This document shows positions 35,407 through 44,057 of a DNA stretch of 64,000 nucleotides, piece by piece. Both the position numbers and the translations under genes were made by a program. Position 1 is the first letter of the stretch. Every line of letters starts with the position of its first letter. The notes beneath the pieces were generated by a model. It made no database searches, had not been told where the DNA came from, and saw only the letters and a program-made list of their open reading frames with translations. Source of the DNA: Actinoplanes sichuanensis (GTDB lineage: Bacteria > Actinomycetota > Actinomycetes > Mycobacteriales > Micromonosporaceae); the NCBI RefSeq assembly GCF_033097365.1, contig NZ_AP028461.1, positions 4,898,001-4,962,000 of the forward strand, written 5' to 3'.

Positions 35407-36936
35407 CTACGCCGCCACCCGGTCACGGCCGGTGTGCTTGGCGACGTAGAGCTGACGGTCGGCGGCCGCGAGCAGCGGGGCCGCCACCGTCAACCCCGGT
35501 GGCGCGGCGGCGACGCCGATACTGGCGGTCACCGGCAGCGAGCCGGTGACCGCGGCCCACTCGAAGTCACCGATCAGGCGGCGGACGTCCTCGCAGAAAC
35601 GGGCGGCCTCGACGATGTCGAAGCCGGGCAGGATCAGCAGGAACTCCTCACCGCCGAGCCGGGCCGCCACGCCGATGCCGGTCATGACGTCCTGCAGCAG
35701 GTAGCCCACCTGCTGCAGGACGGCGTCACCGGTGGCGTGCGACAGGGTGTCGTTGACCTGTTTGAAATGGTCCAGGTCGACGATCGCCACCGACAGCGAT
35801 CCCCCACGCCCGAGCAGCTCCGCCAGCTGCTGGTCGACGTGCCGGCGGTTGTACAGGCCGGTCAGGGCGTCGCGGTGGGCCAGCTCCCGGAACTGTTCGG
35901 TGGCGCGCCGGGCCTCGTCGGCCTCGAAGAGCGCCTGCATCGCCCGGGCCCGGGCCTCCCGCTGCGTGCTCTGCAGAGCGGCCAGGCTGTCCTGGTAACG
36001 CAGCAGCTCCTCATAGGCCTCCCGGTAACGGTCGGTGGCCGCGAACAGGGCCGCCTGTTCACGGCGCACCTGCACCCGGGCCCGGGCCAGATCCCGGAGC
36101 TCACAGAGTTCGACCGCCCGGTCCAGCGCGTCCTGGGCCGCCTCCGGACGGCCGCTCAGGCGGCGCGCCTCGGCCAGGGTGAGCAGGCATTCCGCCGTAC
36201 CATCGCCGTCGACGTCGACAATCGTGCCGGTCAACGCACCGGCGAGTGTCGCCTCGAGGGCGACGAACCGCCCACCCATCATCTCGACCCGCGCGATGGT
36301 GTCGATCTCCTTCGCGGCAAGACCGCGACCGCTAACGGCGACTTCCCTCATGCGTACGGCCAGAGCGCTCGCCGCCGGCTCGTCCCCCCGCTCGTACGCG
36401 TTGTAGGCCATGTTGTTGAGCGCCCGCAGAGCCAGACCATCGTCGCCCACCTCGGCCGAGATTCGCAGCACCTCGGCGTAGCGCACATCGCTCTCGTCGA
36501 ACGAACCGTTGTCGTCCAGGGCGCAGCCCAGCTGGAGCAGGTGCCGGGCCCGGACCGCCGGCGACGCGTCAGCCGGCAGAAACGACACACCCTGAACGCC
36601 GTGCGCGAGCGCCTCGGAGAAGTCACCGAGCATCCGGTAGAAGTTCGACAGCATCCGGTGCGCGCGTGCCCGAAGGTAGGGCCGGTCATGCTGCTCGGCC
36701 CACTCCAGCGTCTGCCGGGCGCTGTGCCCACCCGGCCCCAGATGCCCCTCCCGCATCAGGACGTCCGCGATGACCATGTCACAGCGGTGCACCGACTCGT
36801 CGTCCCCGGCCTCGACGGCGAGCGCGCGCAGCTCGGCGGCCTGCTGCCGGATGGCGGCGAACTCCTCGATGTCAGGCGTGCCCTCCAGCTCGGTGAGGAG
36901 CGTGACGAGATCACGGACCGCGGTGCCGGCCGACAT
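35407..36936 (-). CDS. Diguanylate cyclase with N-terminal TPR-like domain
   Basis: A 509-residue cytoplasmic protein: about 300 residues of helical repeats (RARAHRMLSNFYRMLGDFSEAL), a coiled-coil linker (QSTQREARARAMQALFEADEARR), and a C-terminal GGDEF domain with active-site GGEEF near residue 425 and HRDALTGLYNRRH. It should make c-di-GMP. The inhibitory RxxD site is missing (TGIG at that position), so product feedback is unlikely. The start is ATG at 36936 because GGAGG is five bases upstream. About 130 bp downstream of a PilZ gene on the same strand. Confidence 0.9.
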   Translation of the reverse strand: MSAGTAVRDLVTLLTELEGTPDIEEFAAIRQQAAELRALAVEAGDDESVHRCDMVIADVLMREGHLGPGGHSARQTLEWAEQHDRPYLRARAHRMLSNFYRMLGDFSEALAHGVQGVSFLPADASPAVRARHLLQLGCALDDNGSFDESDVRYAEVLRISAEVGDDGLALRALNNMAYNAYERGDEPAASALAVRMREVAVSGRGLAAKEIDTIARVEMMGGRFVALEATLAGALTGTIVDVDGDGTAECLLTLAEARRLSGRPEAAQDALDRAVELCELRDLARARVQVRREQAALFAATDRYREAYEELLRYQDSLAALQSTQREARARAMQALFEADEARRATEQFRELAHRDALTGLYNRRHVDQQLAELLGRGGSLSVAIVDLDHFKQVNDTLSHATGDAVLQQVGYLLQDVMTGIGVAARLGGEEFLLILPGFDIVEAARFCEDVRRLIGDFEWAAVTGSLPVTASIGVAAAPPGLTVAAPLLAAADRQLYVAKHTGRDRVAA

Positions 36937-37063
36937 CGCCACCTCCGTTCGCCCGAACGTCTGGACACCGCGATCGTCCCTCAGAACGGGTGGCGGAGCG
37001 ACCCAACGCGGTTGCAGTTGGGTTGCCACCGGCCCCGCGGCGCTGCCGACCGTCGCCGCGGGG

Positions 37064-37678
37064 TCACTGGGTCTTCTGGAAGGCGTCGAGCCGGTCGCGA
37101 ACCTCGGCGCTCATGTCCACGAACAGCAGGCGGACGTCACCGAGCTCGTCGCTGCCGCGCACATGACAGTCGAGGTCCGCGGGGCCGTCCGGCAGCAACA
37201 CGGACAGGGTGACCGACTCGCCGGGGGCCAGGCCGTCGACCAGGTCGATCAACGCCTCCTCGCCCAGGTCGTCGACGTCGAGATCGACGATGACGCGGGC
37301 TCCGCCCAGCGACAGGTCGATCGCCAGGCCGGGGAACATCTGGCCCGAGGGCAGGATCAGCACGACCGGCACCTGCACCGAGACGCGGCGGGAGCGTCGC
37401 CGGTCGACGGCGCCCACGGTCGTGTCGACCCGCATGTACACGCCCGGCACGGCACCGGCGGGCGGAGGCACCACCGTGCCCACGATGCTGAAGCCGGTGC
37501 CGTTCTGCGTCCAGAGCAGGGCCACGTCGACACCGATCATGGCGAACCCGGTGAGACTGAGCCGAAGCGTGCCGTCGCTCTCCCGCGAGACCCGGCAGGC
37601 CCGGGCCGGGCCACCGCCCAGCGACGCGCTGGCGGTCGGGGCGGTCCACGGCTGCGGTTCCTCGGTGGTCTTGACCAT
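37064..37678 (-). CDS. PilZ-domain protein, probable c-di-GMP effector
   Basis: A 204-residue protein with a YcgR-like N-terminal beta domain and a PilZ domain. The c-di-GMP binding signature is intact: an arginine run (DRRRSRRVSV, RxxxR) at about residue 95 and DLSLGG at about 124 (the D/NxSxxG element). It precedes the diguanylate cyclase gene on the same strand, so enzyme and receptor are likely co-expressed, giving a local signalling pair. Start ATG at 37678. Confidence 0.85.
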   Translation of the reverse strand: MVKTTEEPQPWTAPTASASLGGGPARACRVSRESDGTLRLSLTGFAMIGVDVALLWTQNGTGFSIVGTVVPPPAGAVPGVYMRVDTTVGAVDRRRSRRVSVQVPVVLILPSGQMFPGLAIDLSLGGARVIVDLDVDDLGEEALIDLVDGLAPGESVTLSVLLPDGPADLDCHVRGSDELGDVRLLFVDMSAEVRDRLDAFQKTQ

Positions 37679-37786
37679 TGATGTCGGATCTTTCTGGGCG
37701 TACGAATCGGTCCGGTCGGGTCCTCTCCACAGAGACGGTACCGTCGCGAACGGCCCTTCAGGTGCAGGTCAGGACGCCGGACGGCG

Positions 37787-38596
37787 TCACCACACCGCCC
37801 CGAGCAGCACAATCGCTCCGGCACCGACCGTCGCCATCAGCCACACCACCACGGTCTCGGTCGACGAGCCGGTACGAAACCGCATCCACCGCGGGGTGCC
37901 GACCGGTGACCAGCGGCAGCCGCGGATCCGGATCGGCCAGCACAGGGGCACGGCGGAGAAGGTGAGCGCGTCGCCGAGCGAGTGGGCCAGGCAGCCCCAG
38001 AACACGGCCAGGCCGAGCCACCACCAGGAGCCGGCACTGCCGTGGATCGCCGCGACGAACACGGCGGCGACCAGGATCGCACCGACCGCGGCGGCGAACC
38101 GGTGGGCGCCCTTGCCGAGGCGACGGAAACGGCCGGGGAGCAGCATGTCCCCGATCCGGGCGCGGGTCCTCGACGACAGGGCGGCGTGCGCGGCCAACCA
38201 TACCGAGAGCCCGACGATCCACAGGCCGACGACCGGTCCGGTCAGGGCACAGAGGATACCGACGGCCAGGCCGAGGACCATCGCACCGAGGGCGGTGTGG
38301 GTGATGCCGCGGTGCCCGCCCCGGGCTCGGCCGGTGAGACAGTGCCGGCACGACACACCCCGCAGTCTCGCGGCGGTGGCGGCGACCCCCCGAGCGGTCC
38401 AGCGGGTGATCGGCCCGAGGGTTCGGGCGACAGTGGATTCGGGATGATCGAGGTCCGGGGCGAGAGCCATGCCGGTGGACACGGCCGCCCCGGCGACGAC
38501 GGCGACGGCGGTGGGGGCGTGTCCGGCGGCGGCGAGCAGAGCTGATCCGGCCAGCCAACCGACCCCACCGGACAGGGCGTGGGACTTACCGAGCAT
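37787..38596 (-). CDS. YdjM-like membrane-bound metal-dependent hydrolase (DUF457)
   Basis: A 269-residue polytopic membrane protein starting MLGKSHALSGGVGWLAG, with APDLDHPEST, HRGITHTALGA and AHSLGDALTFSAVPLCWPI. These His/Asp motifs define the DUF457/YdjM family, whose members are thought to be metal-dependent hydrolases; E. coli ydjM is SOS-induced, but no LexA box was seen here. About six to seven membrane segments. Start ATG at 38596. Confidence 0.88.
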   Translation of the reverse strand: MLGKSHALSGGVGWLAGSALLAAAGHAPTAVAVVAGAAVSTGMALAPDLDHPESTVARTLGPITRWTARGVAATAARLRGVSCRHCLTGRARGGHRGITHTALGAMVLGLAVGILCALTGPVVGLWIVGLSVWLAAHAALSSRTRARIGDMLLPGRFRRLGKGAHRFAAAVGAILVAAVFVAAIHGSAGSWWWLGLAVFWGCLAHSLGDALTFSAVPLCWPIRIRGCRWSPVGTPRWMRFRTGSSTETVVVWLMATVGAGAIVLLGAVW

Positions 38597-38738
38597 CGAC
38601 GGTCACCACTCCAGCTTCGCCGGAGCGTGCAACCACGACTACGCAGCGTCCCGGCTACTCGTCGGGCCACGGCGGGCGGGCAGGCCGGGTCTTCCGGAGC
38701 GAGTCGGTCGGTTCCGCGGGGGCCGATGGCCAGAGACC

Positions 38739-38822
38739 GCGCCTCCCGCGCAGGGAGGAATCCCATAGGGGCAGGGGCTCAGATCGGCCGGCGCGCCGCG
38801 CCTCCCACGCGCGGGAGGAATC
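38739..38822. repeat. Two near-identical hairpin repeats about 59 bp apart
   Basis: GCGCCTCCCGCGCAGGGAGG followed by AATC (38739-38762) and GCGCCTCCCACGCGCGGGAGGAATC (38798-38822, with one inserted base) each fold into a CCTCCC/GGGAGG hairpin followed by AATC. They lie in the 288-bp gap 38597-38884, in which no gene is otherwise visible. Identity is unknown: a regulatory RNA element, tandem terminators or a remnant repeat are all possible. Confidence 0.55.
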
Positions 38823-38884
38823 TCCTCGGGCAACTCGATGAGGACCGCGCGGGACGTACGTCCGGCCCGACCGCATGCCCGGGA

Positions 38885-39037
38885 TCAGGCGCGGTTGCCG
38901 TCCGGGCCGCGCAAGTCGAGGTGGAAGGGGTTACGCAGGCGCTGCATCGCCTGGGTGCTGCGGTCGGTTTCCGGCCTGGGCTGCGCGTCCTGGACGGGTG
39001 GCTCCTCGACACGAAACACCACTGCGTGAACTGACAT
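38885..39037 (-). CDS. Small hypothetical protein, 50 residues
   Basis: An ATG at 39037 with GGGAG six bases upstream opens a 50-residue frame starting MSVHAVVFRVEEPPVQDAQP and ending NPFHLDLRGPDGNRA. It is soluble, Pro/Arg-rich, and of no known family. It sits between the TetR gene and the hairpin repeats. Supported only by the ribosome binding site and a protein-like composition. Confidence 0.45.
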   Translation of the reverse strand: MSVHAVVFRVEEPPVQDAQPRPETDRSTQAMQRLRNPFHLDLRGPDGNRA

Positions 39038-39076
39038 ACCGGCTCCCGTGATCGGTTCGACTGTTGCGCGGCAGTA

Positions 39077-39772
39077 TTACCCGATCACACCCGTTTGGGA
39101 ACCGGTTTTGTCGCTGACTTGTCGGTCATGTGGAGCGACGGAACCGGCGAGGAAGATGTCCACTCCGGCGAGGAACTGTTCGCGGTCGTCGTGTTCGGAT
39201 ATCAGCGAGGCAGCCTCCCGTACGAGCGGATCGGTGTCGAGTTCGGCCCATTGCGCGGCGAGACGGTCGAGGTAGGCCTGGCGAGAGGTCGCGTCCGGGG
39301 CTCGGCGGGCACCTGCGGCGTGCTGGGCGGCGGCTCCGAGGATGTAGTTGACCAGGGCGGATCCGGCGTCGGGCAGGGCGGCGCCGCGGACGCCGAGGCG
39401 GACCAACCGTACGCCGACGCCCGTCCAGATCCGCAGAACCGCGGGTTGCAGCGGTTCGCGCGACAGTTGGGCCCCCACCCAGGGGTGCGCGTCGATCGCG
39501 TCGAAGATGCCCAGGGCCAGCGTGCGGATCGCTTGTTTCGGGTCCTCGTCGTCGGCGGCCGCGGCCATGACCCGGCCGATGACCCCGTCCGCCGCCGCGG
39601 CGAGCAGGTCGTCCTTGCCGGCGACGTGGTGGTAGATCGCACCGCGGCCGGTCGCGAGGTGGGCGGTGACCGCGCGCACGGTCAGGCCGTCCTCGCCCGC
39701 GGTGTCGAGGATCTGGATGGTCGCTTCCACGATGCGCTCCCGGGAGAGTGCGTCACTGCGCCGGGTGGTCAT
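39077..39772 (-). CDS. TetR-family regulator (TetR C-terminal type)
   Basis: A 231-residue regulator with an N-terminal helix-turn-helix (RERIVEATIQILDTAGEDGLTVRAV, GAIYHHVAGKDDLLAAA) and a C-terminal domain like TetR_C (DAIDAHPWVGAQLSREPLQPAVLRIW). Two copies of TTGGACC-GCT-GGTCCAA lie between it and the divergent monooxygenase gene, indicating it represses both. The start ATG at 39772 gives MTTRRSD; an ATG three codons earlier is also possible. Confidence 0.88.
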   Translation of the reverse strand: MTTRRSDALSRERIVEATIQILDTAGEDGLTVRAVTAHLATGRGAIYHHVAGKDDLLAAAADGVIGRVMAAAADDEDPKQAIRTLALGIFDAIDAHPWVGAQLSREPLQPAVLRIWTGVGVRLVRLGVRGAALPDAGSALVNYILGAAAQHAAGARRAPDATSRQAYLDRLAAQWAELDTDPLVREAASLISEHDDREQFLAGVDIFLAGSVAPHDRQVSDKTGSQTGVIG

Positions 39773-39791
39773 GATTCTCATCTTGACATGT

Positions 39792-39836
39792 TTGGACCGC
39801 TGGTCCAATAGTGGTGGCAGTGGACCGCTGGTCCAA
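39792..39836. promoter_or_regulatory. Duplicated TetR operator
   Basis: Perfect 17-bp palindrome TTGGACCGCTGGTCCAA at 39792-39808 and a second copy with one changed first base at 39820-39836, 28 bp centre to centre. They fill the promoter region between the divergent TetR and FAD-monooxygenase genes. Confidence 0.8.
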
Positions 39837-39857
39837 TCTTGGAATGAAAGGCAGACC

Positions 39858-40994
39858 ATGACCACTCCAGTCACCGTCATCGGCGCGGGCCTCGGCGGCC
39901 TCACCCTCGCGCGGGTGCTGCACCTCAACGGCGTGCCCGTCACCGTCTACGACGCCGACCCGACCGCCGACGCCCGCAGCCAGGGCGGGCAACTCGACCT
40001 GCACGAGCACAACGGCCAACGGGCCCTCGAGATCGCCGGGCTCACCAGCGAATACCGGGCGATCATCCACCGGGGCGGCGGCGCCCAGCGGGTCCTCGAC
40101 CGGCACGGCACGACGCTCGCCGACCTACCCGACGACGGCTCCATGGCACGCCCGGAGGCACTGCGCGGCGACATCCGACGCATCCTGCTGGAGTCACTGC
40201 CGGCCGGAACCGTGCGGTGGGGCAGGAAACTCCGGTCCGCCGCCTCCCTCGGCCCGGGACGTCACGAGCTCACGTTCACCGACGGTTCGACAGTCGTCTC
40301 CGAACTACTCGTGGGCGCCGACGGGGCCTGGTCCAAGGTCCGCCCCCTGGTCTCCGCCGAGGCCCCGACGTACGCCGGCATGAGTTACATCGACACGTAC
40401 CTGCACGACGTCGACGTACGCCACCCCGCGGCGGCGAAGGCGGTCGGCGACGGCGCCATGTACGCGCTCGAACCGGGCTGTGGCTTCCTCGCCCACCGGG
40501 AGCCCGGCGACGTCATCCACACCTACGTCGTGCTCGACCGGCCGGTCGAGTGGTTCGCCGCCATCGACTTCACCGACCCCGGCGCCGCCCGCGAACAGAT
40601 CGCCGCCGAGTTCCTCGGGTGGGCGCCCGAACTCGTCTCCCTGATCGCCGACGGCGACACCCCGCCGATCCTGCGCGCCATCCACCGGCTGCCCGACCGC
40701 CACCGCTGGGACCGCGTCCCCGGCGTGACACTCCTCGGCGACGCGGCACACGTCACCGTCCCCGGCGGCGAGGGCGCGAACCTCGCGATGCTCGACGGAG
40801 CCGAACTCGGCCAGGCGATCGCCACACACCGCGACGACCCGGAGGCCGCCCTCGCGGCGTACGAGCGTGTCCTGTTCCCCCGCAGCGAGGCGGAGGCCGT
40901 CGCCGCACACGACACCATCGACCTCGTCTTCGGCGCCGGAGCACCGCACCGGCTCGCCGATCTCTTCACCGGCACCGGCGAGCAGGGCGGGTAA
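39858..40994 (+). CDS. FAD-dependent monooxygenase (TetX-like group)
   Basis: A 378-residue flavoprotein of the aromatic hydroxylase superfamily. It has the dinucleotide motif GAGLGGLTLARVL (residues 9-21), the Arg-containing element RPEALRGDIRRILLE, and the FAD-binding GDAAHVTVPGGEGANLAMLDG (about 293). The order resembles TetX-like enzymes, which can hydroxylate tetracyclines, but many relatives act on other aromatics and resistance is not shown. Divergent from a TetR gene with duplicated palindromes between, as expected for an inducible detoxification pair. Start ATG at 39858. Confidence 0.88.
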   Translation: MTTPVTVIGAGLGGLTLARVLHLNGVPVTVYDADPTADARSQGGQLDLHEHNGQRALEIAGLTSEYRAIIHRGGGAQRVLDRHGTTLADLPDDGSMARPEALRGDIRRILLESLPAGTVRWGRKLRSAASLGPGRHELTFTDGSTVVSELLVGADGAWSKVRPLVSAEAPTYAGMSYIDTYLHDVDVRHPAAAKAVGDGAMYALEPGCGFLAHREPGDVIHTYVVLDRPVEWFAAIDFTDPGAAREQIAAEFLGWAPELVSLIADGDTPPILRAIHRLPDRHRWDRVPGVTLLGDAAHVTVPGGEGANLAMLDGAELGQAIATHRDDPEAALAAYERVLFPRSEAEAVAAHDTIDLVFGAGAPHRLADLFTGTGEQGG

Positions 40995-41023
40995 GGACCA
41001 CGATGCAGCGGTACGGACACCGG

Positions 41024-41062
41024 CCCGGCCGTGGAGACCTGGGGGGATCGCCCACGGCCGGG
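41024..41062. terminator. Hairpin terminator after the monooxygenase gene
   Basis: Perfect 11-bp stem CCCGGCCGTGG with its complement around a 17-nt loop, between the monooxygenase gene and the convergent LPXTG remnant. Confidence 0.6.
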
Positions 41063-41085
41063 GGCACGGGGACCCGACGTCCGGG

Positions 41086-41511
41086 TCAGTCCACGTCACC
41101 GAACCTGATCCGGCGGCGTCGGACGGCGAACATCGCGGCGGCACCGAGCACCACCGCGGTGGCACCGAGGCCGGCGATCGCGGCGACCGGGGAGCCGGTG
41201 AGCGGCAGCCCGCCACCGGTCCCCCCGCCGGTGCCCGGAGCGACCGTCGCCGACGGCGAGACCGACGCCGACGACGGCGGGACGGCCGGTGCCGGTGCCG
41301 ACGTCGCGGTGGCGCTCGGTGTCGGGCTCTGCGCGGGGCGGGTCGTGGTCGCCGTGGGGGTGGGCGTCGGCGGTTCGGCGACCAGCTGCCAGTCCTGGGA
41401 ACCGTCGGTGGCGGAGTTCTGCAGCGTCAGCGGCGCGCCGGTACCGGCTCCGGTGAGGTAGACGGCGGTGTTCTTGGCCGCCTGTAGCCGTACCTGGGCG
41501 GCGCCCCGAAC
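41086..41511 (-). pseudogene. 5'-truncated LPXTG-type surface protein (C-terminal remnant)
   Basis: Only the C-terminal part of a surface protein remains. A short folded segment (AAKNTAVYLTGAGTGAPLTL, SQDWQLV) is followed by a Pro/Thr-rich stalk, the sortase-type motif LPLTG (LPxTG variant), a membrane helix (VAAIAGLGATAVVLGAAAMF) and a basic tail (VRRRRIRF). No signal peptide or credible start precedes it: at about 41510 the sequence changes into the antisense of a LacI-type gene. It is therefore a decayed fragment. Confidence 0.7.
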
Positions 41512-42072
41512 GTGCAGGCCCCCACGGTGCTCTCGGTCCCCGCCGCGGAGGGCGGACCGGCCGTCGCCGAGATGACCCGGCACCTGCTCGGGCTCGGCCA
41601 CCGCACCGTGCACCACATCGCCGGACCACAGCAGTGGTGGGCCGCCCGGGAACGCCGGCAGAGCTGGCACGACACCCTCGCCGCCGCCGCGTCGAGCGTT
41701 CCGGAGGCCCGCATCGGCGACTGGACGCCCCGCAGCGGCTACGAGATCGGCCGGGAGCTCGCCCGCGACCCCGGCGTCACCGCGATCTTCGCGGCCAACG
41801 ACGACATGGCCATCGGCGCCGTCCACGCACTGCACGAGGCGGGCCGCCGGGTACCGGACGACGTGAGCGTCGCCGGGTTCGACGACATCCCGGTGGCCGC
41901 GCACGTGACACCACCACTGACCACCGTCGGCTCCGACAACGCCGAGTTGGCCGAGATCGGCCTGAGCTACCTGACCGCCTTCCTCGCCGATCCCGACCAC
42001 GAGCCGACCCCACCCCGGACCCATCGGCACCGCATCGTCCTCCGCAGCTCGACAGCACCTCCCCGAGCCTGA
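41512..42072 (+). pseudogene. 5'-truncated LacI-family regulator (C-terminal remnant)
   Basis: The 186 residues match only the C-terminal half of a LacI/GalR regulator: HLLGLGHRTVHHIAGPQQWWAA, then AIFAANDDMAIGAVHAL and DDVSVAGFDDIPVAAHVTPPLTTV. The DNA-binding domain, hinge and first half of the sugar-binding domain (about 150-160 residues) are absent, so it cannot bind DNA. It abuts the LPXTG remnant head to head at about 41510. Confidence 0.8.
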
Positions 42073-42084
42073 ACCGACGCCGCG

Positions 42085-43440
42085 TCACACCGCGTCGAGG
42101 ACCAGGGCGGTCCGCCGGCGCGCGGTCCGGACCACGGTGTAGACCAGCAGGCCGGCGGCGACGCCGAGAATCCCGCCGAGGACCATCGGCGCACCGGTCG
42201 GCGCATCGTTCGGCGGGGCGAGGACGACCAAAACCGGCGAGGTGTACGCGGCCACGCGCCGAATCCGGTCGGAGCCGGCCGCCGCCAGCGGGACCAGGCC
42301 CCACAGCAGATACCAGACGTGCACGACCGGACTGAGCACCACGAACGCCACCAGGGCCACCCCGCATGCGGCGACCATGTCCGAACCGGTGCCGACCCGA
42401 TGCAGCAGGACCAGCGTGAGCACCCCGGCCAGCAGCAGCCCGGCCAGCCACACCGCCTCCTGCGCGCCGAACAGTCCACCGAGATGCGTGGTCAGCGACA
42501 TCCAGGTACGGGCCCGCGTCGGCGCACGCAGAGCGGGCACCCACCCGAAACCGGTCCCCGCGACGGTGGTGACCGCGACGGCCGTACCCCCGCAGAGGAG
42601 AAGCACAGCGCCCCCGGCGCGAAGCAGCCGGAACCGTCCCGGCAGCCGCCCCGCCCAGAGCACGCCCACGAACGCCAGTCCGAGCAGCGCCGGCCCCTTG
42701 ACCAGCCCGGCCAGGGTGATCAGCACGACGCCGACGACCGGTCGATGACGCAACGCCAGCAGCAGCCCGGCACACATCAGAGCGACCATCACCGCGTCGT
42801 TGTGCGCGTCCACCACCAGATGCAACAGCACCAGCGGGTTGAGCACGCCCAGCCAGAGCGCCGCAGACGGATCGACACCACACTCCCGGGCGAGCCGCGG
42901 GACGGTCACCGCGAGCACCGCGACCCCGGCCACCGCGAGCAGCCGCATCCCGATCAGGCCCGGCCACAGTTCATTCCCGGTGAGCGTGGTGACGGCACCG
43001 GCCAGGCGCAGGAACACCGGCCCGTACGGCGCCGGGGTGTCCTGCCAGATCGGCGGCACGTTGGCGGACAGCTCACCACTGAGAACCTGCGGCCCCCACC
43101 GGTACGGATCGATCCCGGCCGTCGTCATCGCACCCTGCGCCAGGTAGCTGTAGACGTCCCGGCTGAAGATCGGCCCGCTCAGCGCGAACGGAACCGCCCA
43201 CATCACCCCGGTGCGGATCAGGACCGCGGGCTCGGGCCGGAGCCGCCCGATCATCCACCAGGCCAGGACCAGCAGGGTCATCCCCAGGTAGGCGACCGCC
43301 ATCGGCCACAGGATCGCCGCGACCGCGTCCGGCGGCAACTGCACCGCGTCATTCGACGGCCCGACACCCACCCGGAGCCCACCCACGGCGACCAACGCGC
43401 TACCGGCGACACCCAGCCACTGCCACTTGCGCACGGTCAA
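42085..43440 (-). CDS. mptB: Polyprenol-phosphomannose-dependent alpha-1,6-mannosyltransferase (MptB-like)
   Basis: A 451-residue polytopic GT-C glycosyltransferase with about twelve membrane segments. FSRDVYSYLAQG near residue 90 carries the catalytic Asp-region of the family, followed by YGPVFLRLAGAV and the DAHNDAVMVAL loop. In mycobacteria and corynebacteria MptB extends the lipomannan backbone from polyprenyl-phosphomannose. The preferred start is TTG at 43440 (GGAGG six bases upstream); a GTG at 43494 is longer but has no ribosome binding site. A gene for an LmeA-like protein, a family linked to lipomannan, lies close by on the same strand. Confidence 0.85.
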   Translation of the reverse strand: MTVRKWQWLGVAGSALVAVGGLRVGVGPSNDAVQLPPDAVAAILWPMAVAYLGMTLLVLAWWMIGRLRPEPAVLIRTGVMWAVPFALSGPIFSRDVYSYLAQGAMTTAGIDPYRWGPQVLSGELSANVPPIWQDTPAPYGPVFLRLAGAVTTLTGNELWPGLIGMRLLAVAGVAVLAVTVPRLARECGVDPSAALWLGVLNPLVLLHLVVDAHNDAVMVALMCAGLLLALRHRPVVGVVLITLAGLVKGPALLGLAFVGVLWAGRLPGRFRLLRAGGAVLLLCGGTAVAVTTVAGTGFGWVPALRAPTRARTWMSLTTHLGGLFGAQEAVWLAGLLLAGVLTLVLLHRVGTGSDMVAACGVALVAFVVLSPVVHVWYLLWGLVPLAAAGSDRIRRVAAYTSPVLVVLAPPNDAPTGAPMVLGGILGVAAGLLVYTVVRTARRRTALVLDAV

Positions 43441-43598
43441 CAGTTCCCTCCATCGGCCCCGGCGCGGCTCACCGTAGCGATCAAGAGGGAACACACGACA
43501 CAGTCACGGTGAACGGCAGAAGCCGATCAAGACCTTTCAGCGGTACGGCTACCCGCTCCCCCGCCGACCCGGCCCCGGGTCTGGGGCGCCGACAGCGC

Positions 43599-44021
43599 TC
43601 AGGCTCCCGCGTCGTCGGGGCGATGACCGGCGCGTTCGGCGTCGGAGCGTTCGACGCAGAACTCGTTGCCCTCCGGGTCGGCGAGCGTGACCCAGCCGGT
43701 GCCGTCGGGCCGGCGGTGGTCGCCGACCAGGGCGGCCCCGAGTTCGAGCAGGCGGGTGACCTCCTCGTCGCGGGTGCGGTCGGTGGGTTTGAGGTCGACG
43801 TGCACCCGGTTCTTCACGGTCTTGGTGTCGGGCACCCGGACGAAGAGCATCCGCGGGCCGGTGCCGGCCGGTGGGATCACCGAGGCCTCCGGGTCGCCCG
43901 GAAAGTCGTCGTCGGCCAGCGGGTCGCCGGTGACCGCGCTCCAGAACCGCGCCAGATCGTACGGGTCACCGACGCAGTCGACGGTGATGTGATTGACGGC
44001 TGAGCTCAACGCTTCTCCCAT
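43599..44021 (-). CDS. VOC-superfamily glyoxalase-like protein
   Basis: A 140-residue VOC protein of the actinobacterial Glyoxalase_6 type: NHITVDCVGDPYDLARFWSA, KNRVHVDLKPTDRTRDEEV and TLADPEGNEFCVERS. Related in outline to the VOC protein at 15188-15589 but not a close copy. Substrate unknown. It lies between the mannosyltransferase and LmeA-like genes on the same strand, without tight coupling. Confidence 0.85.
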   Translation of the reverse strand: MGEALSSAVNHITVDCVGDPYDLARFWSAVTGDPLADDDFPGDPEASVIPPAGTGPRMLFVRVPDTKTVKNRVHVDLKPTDRTRDEEVTRLLELGAALVGDHRRPDGTGWVTLADPEGNEFCVERSDAERAGHRPDDAGA

Positions 44022-44057
44022 GTCCGGCGAATCGACACTGGAACAGTATTCGAACCG

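Noticed and set aside
38739..38822. CRISPR array
   Set aside because: Only two repeats, of unequal length, with no third copy and no cas genes; not sufficient for an array call.
39858..40994. A tetracycline-resistance gene (tetX)
   Set aside because: The protein belongs to the broad FAD-monooxygenase group and motifs alone do not separate TetX from other aromatic hydroxylases.
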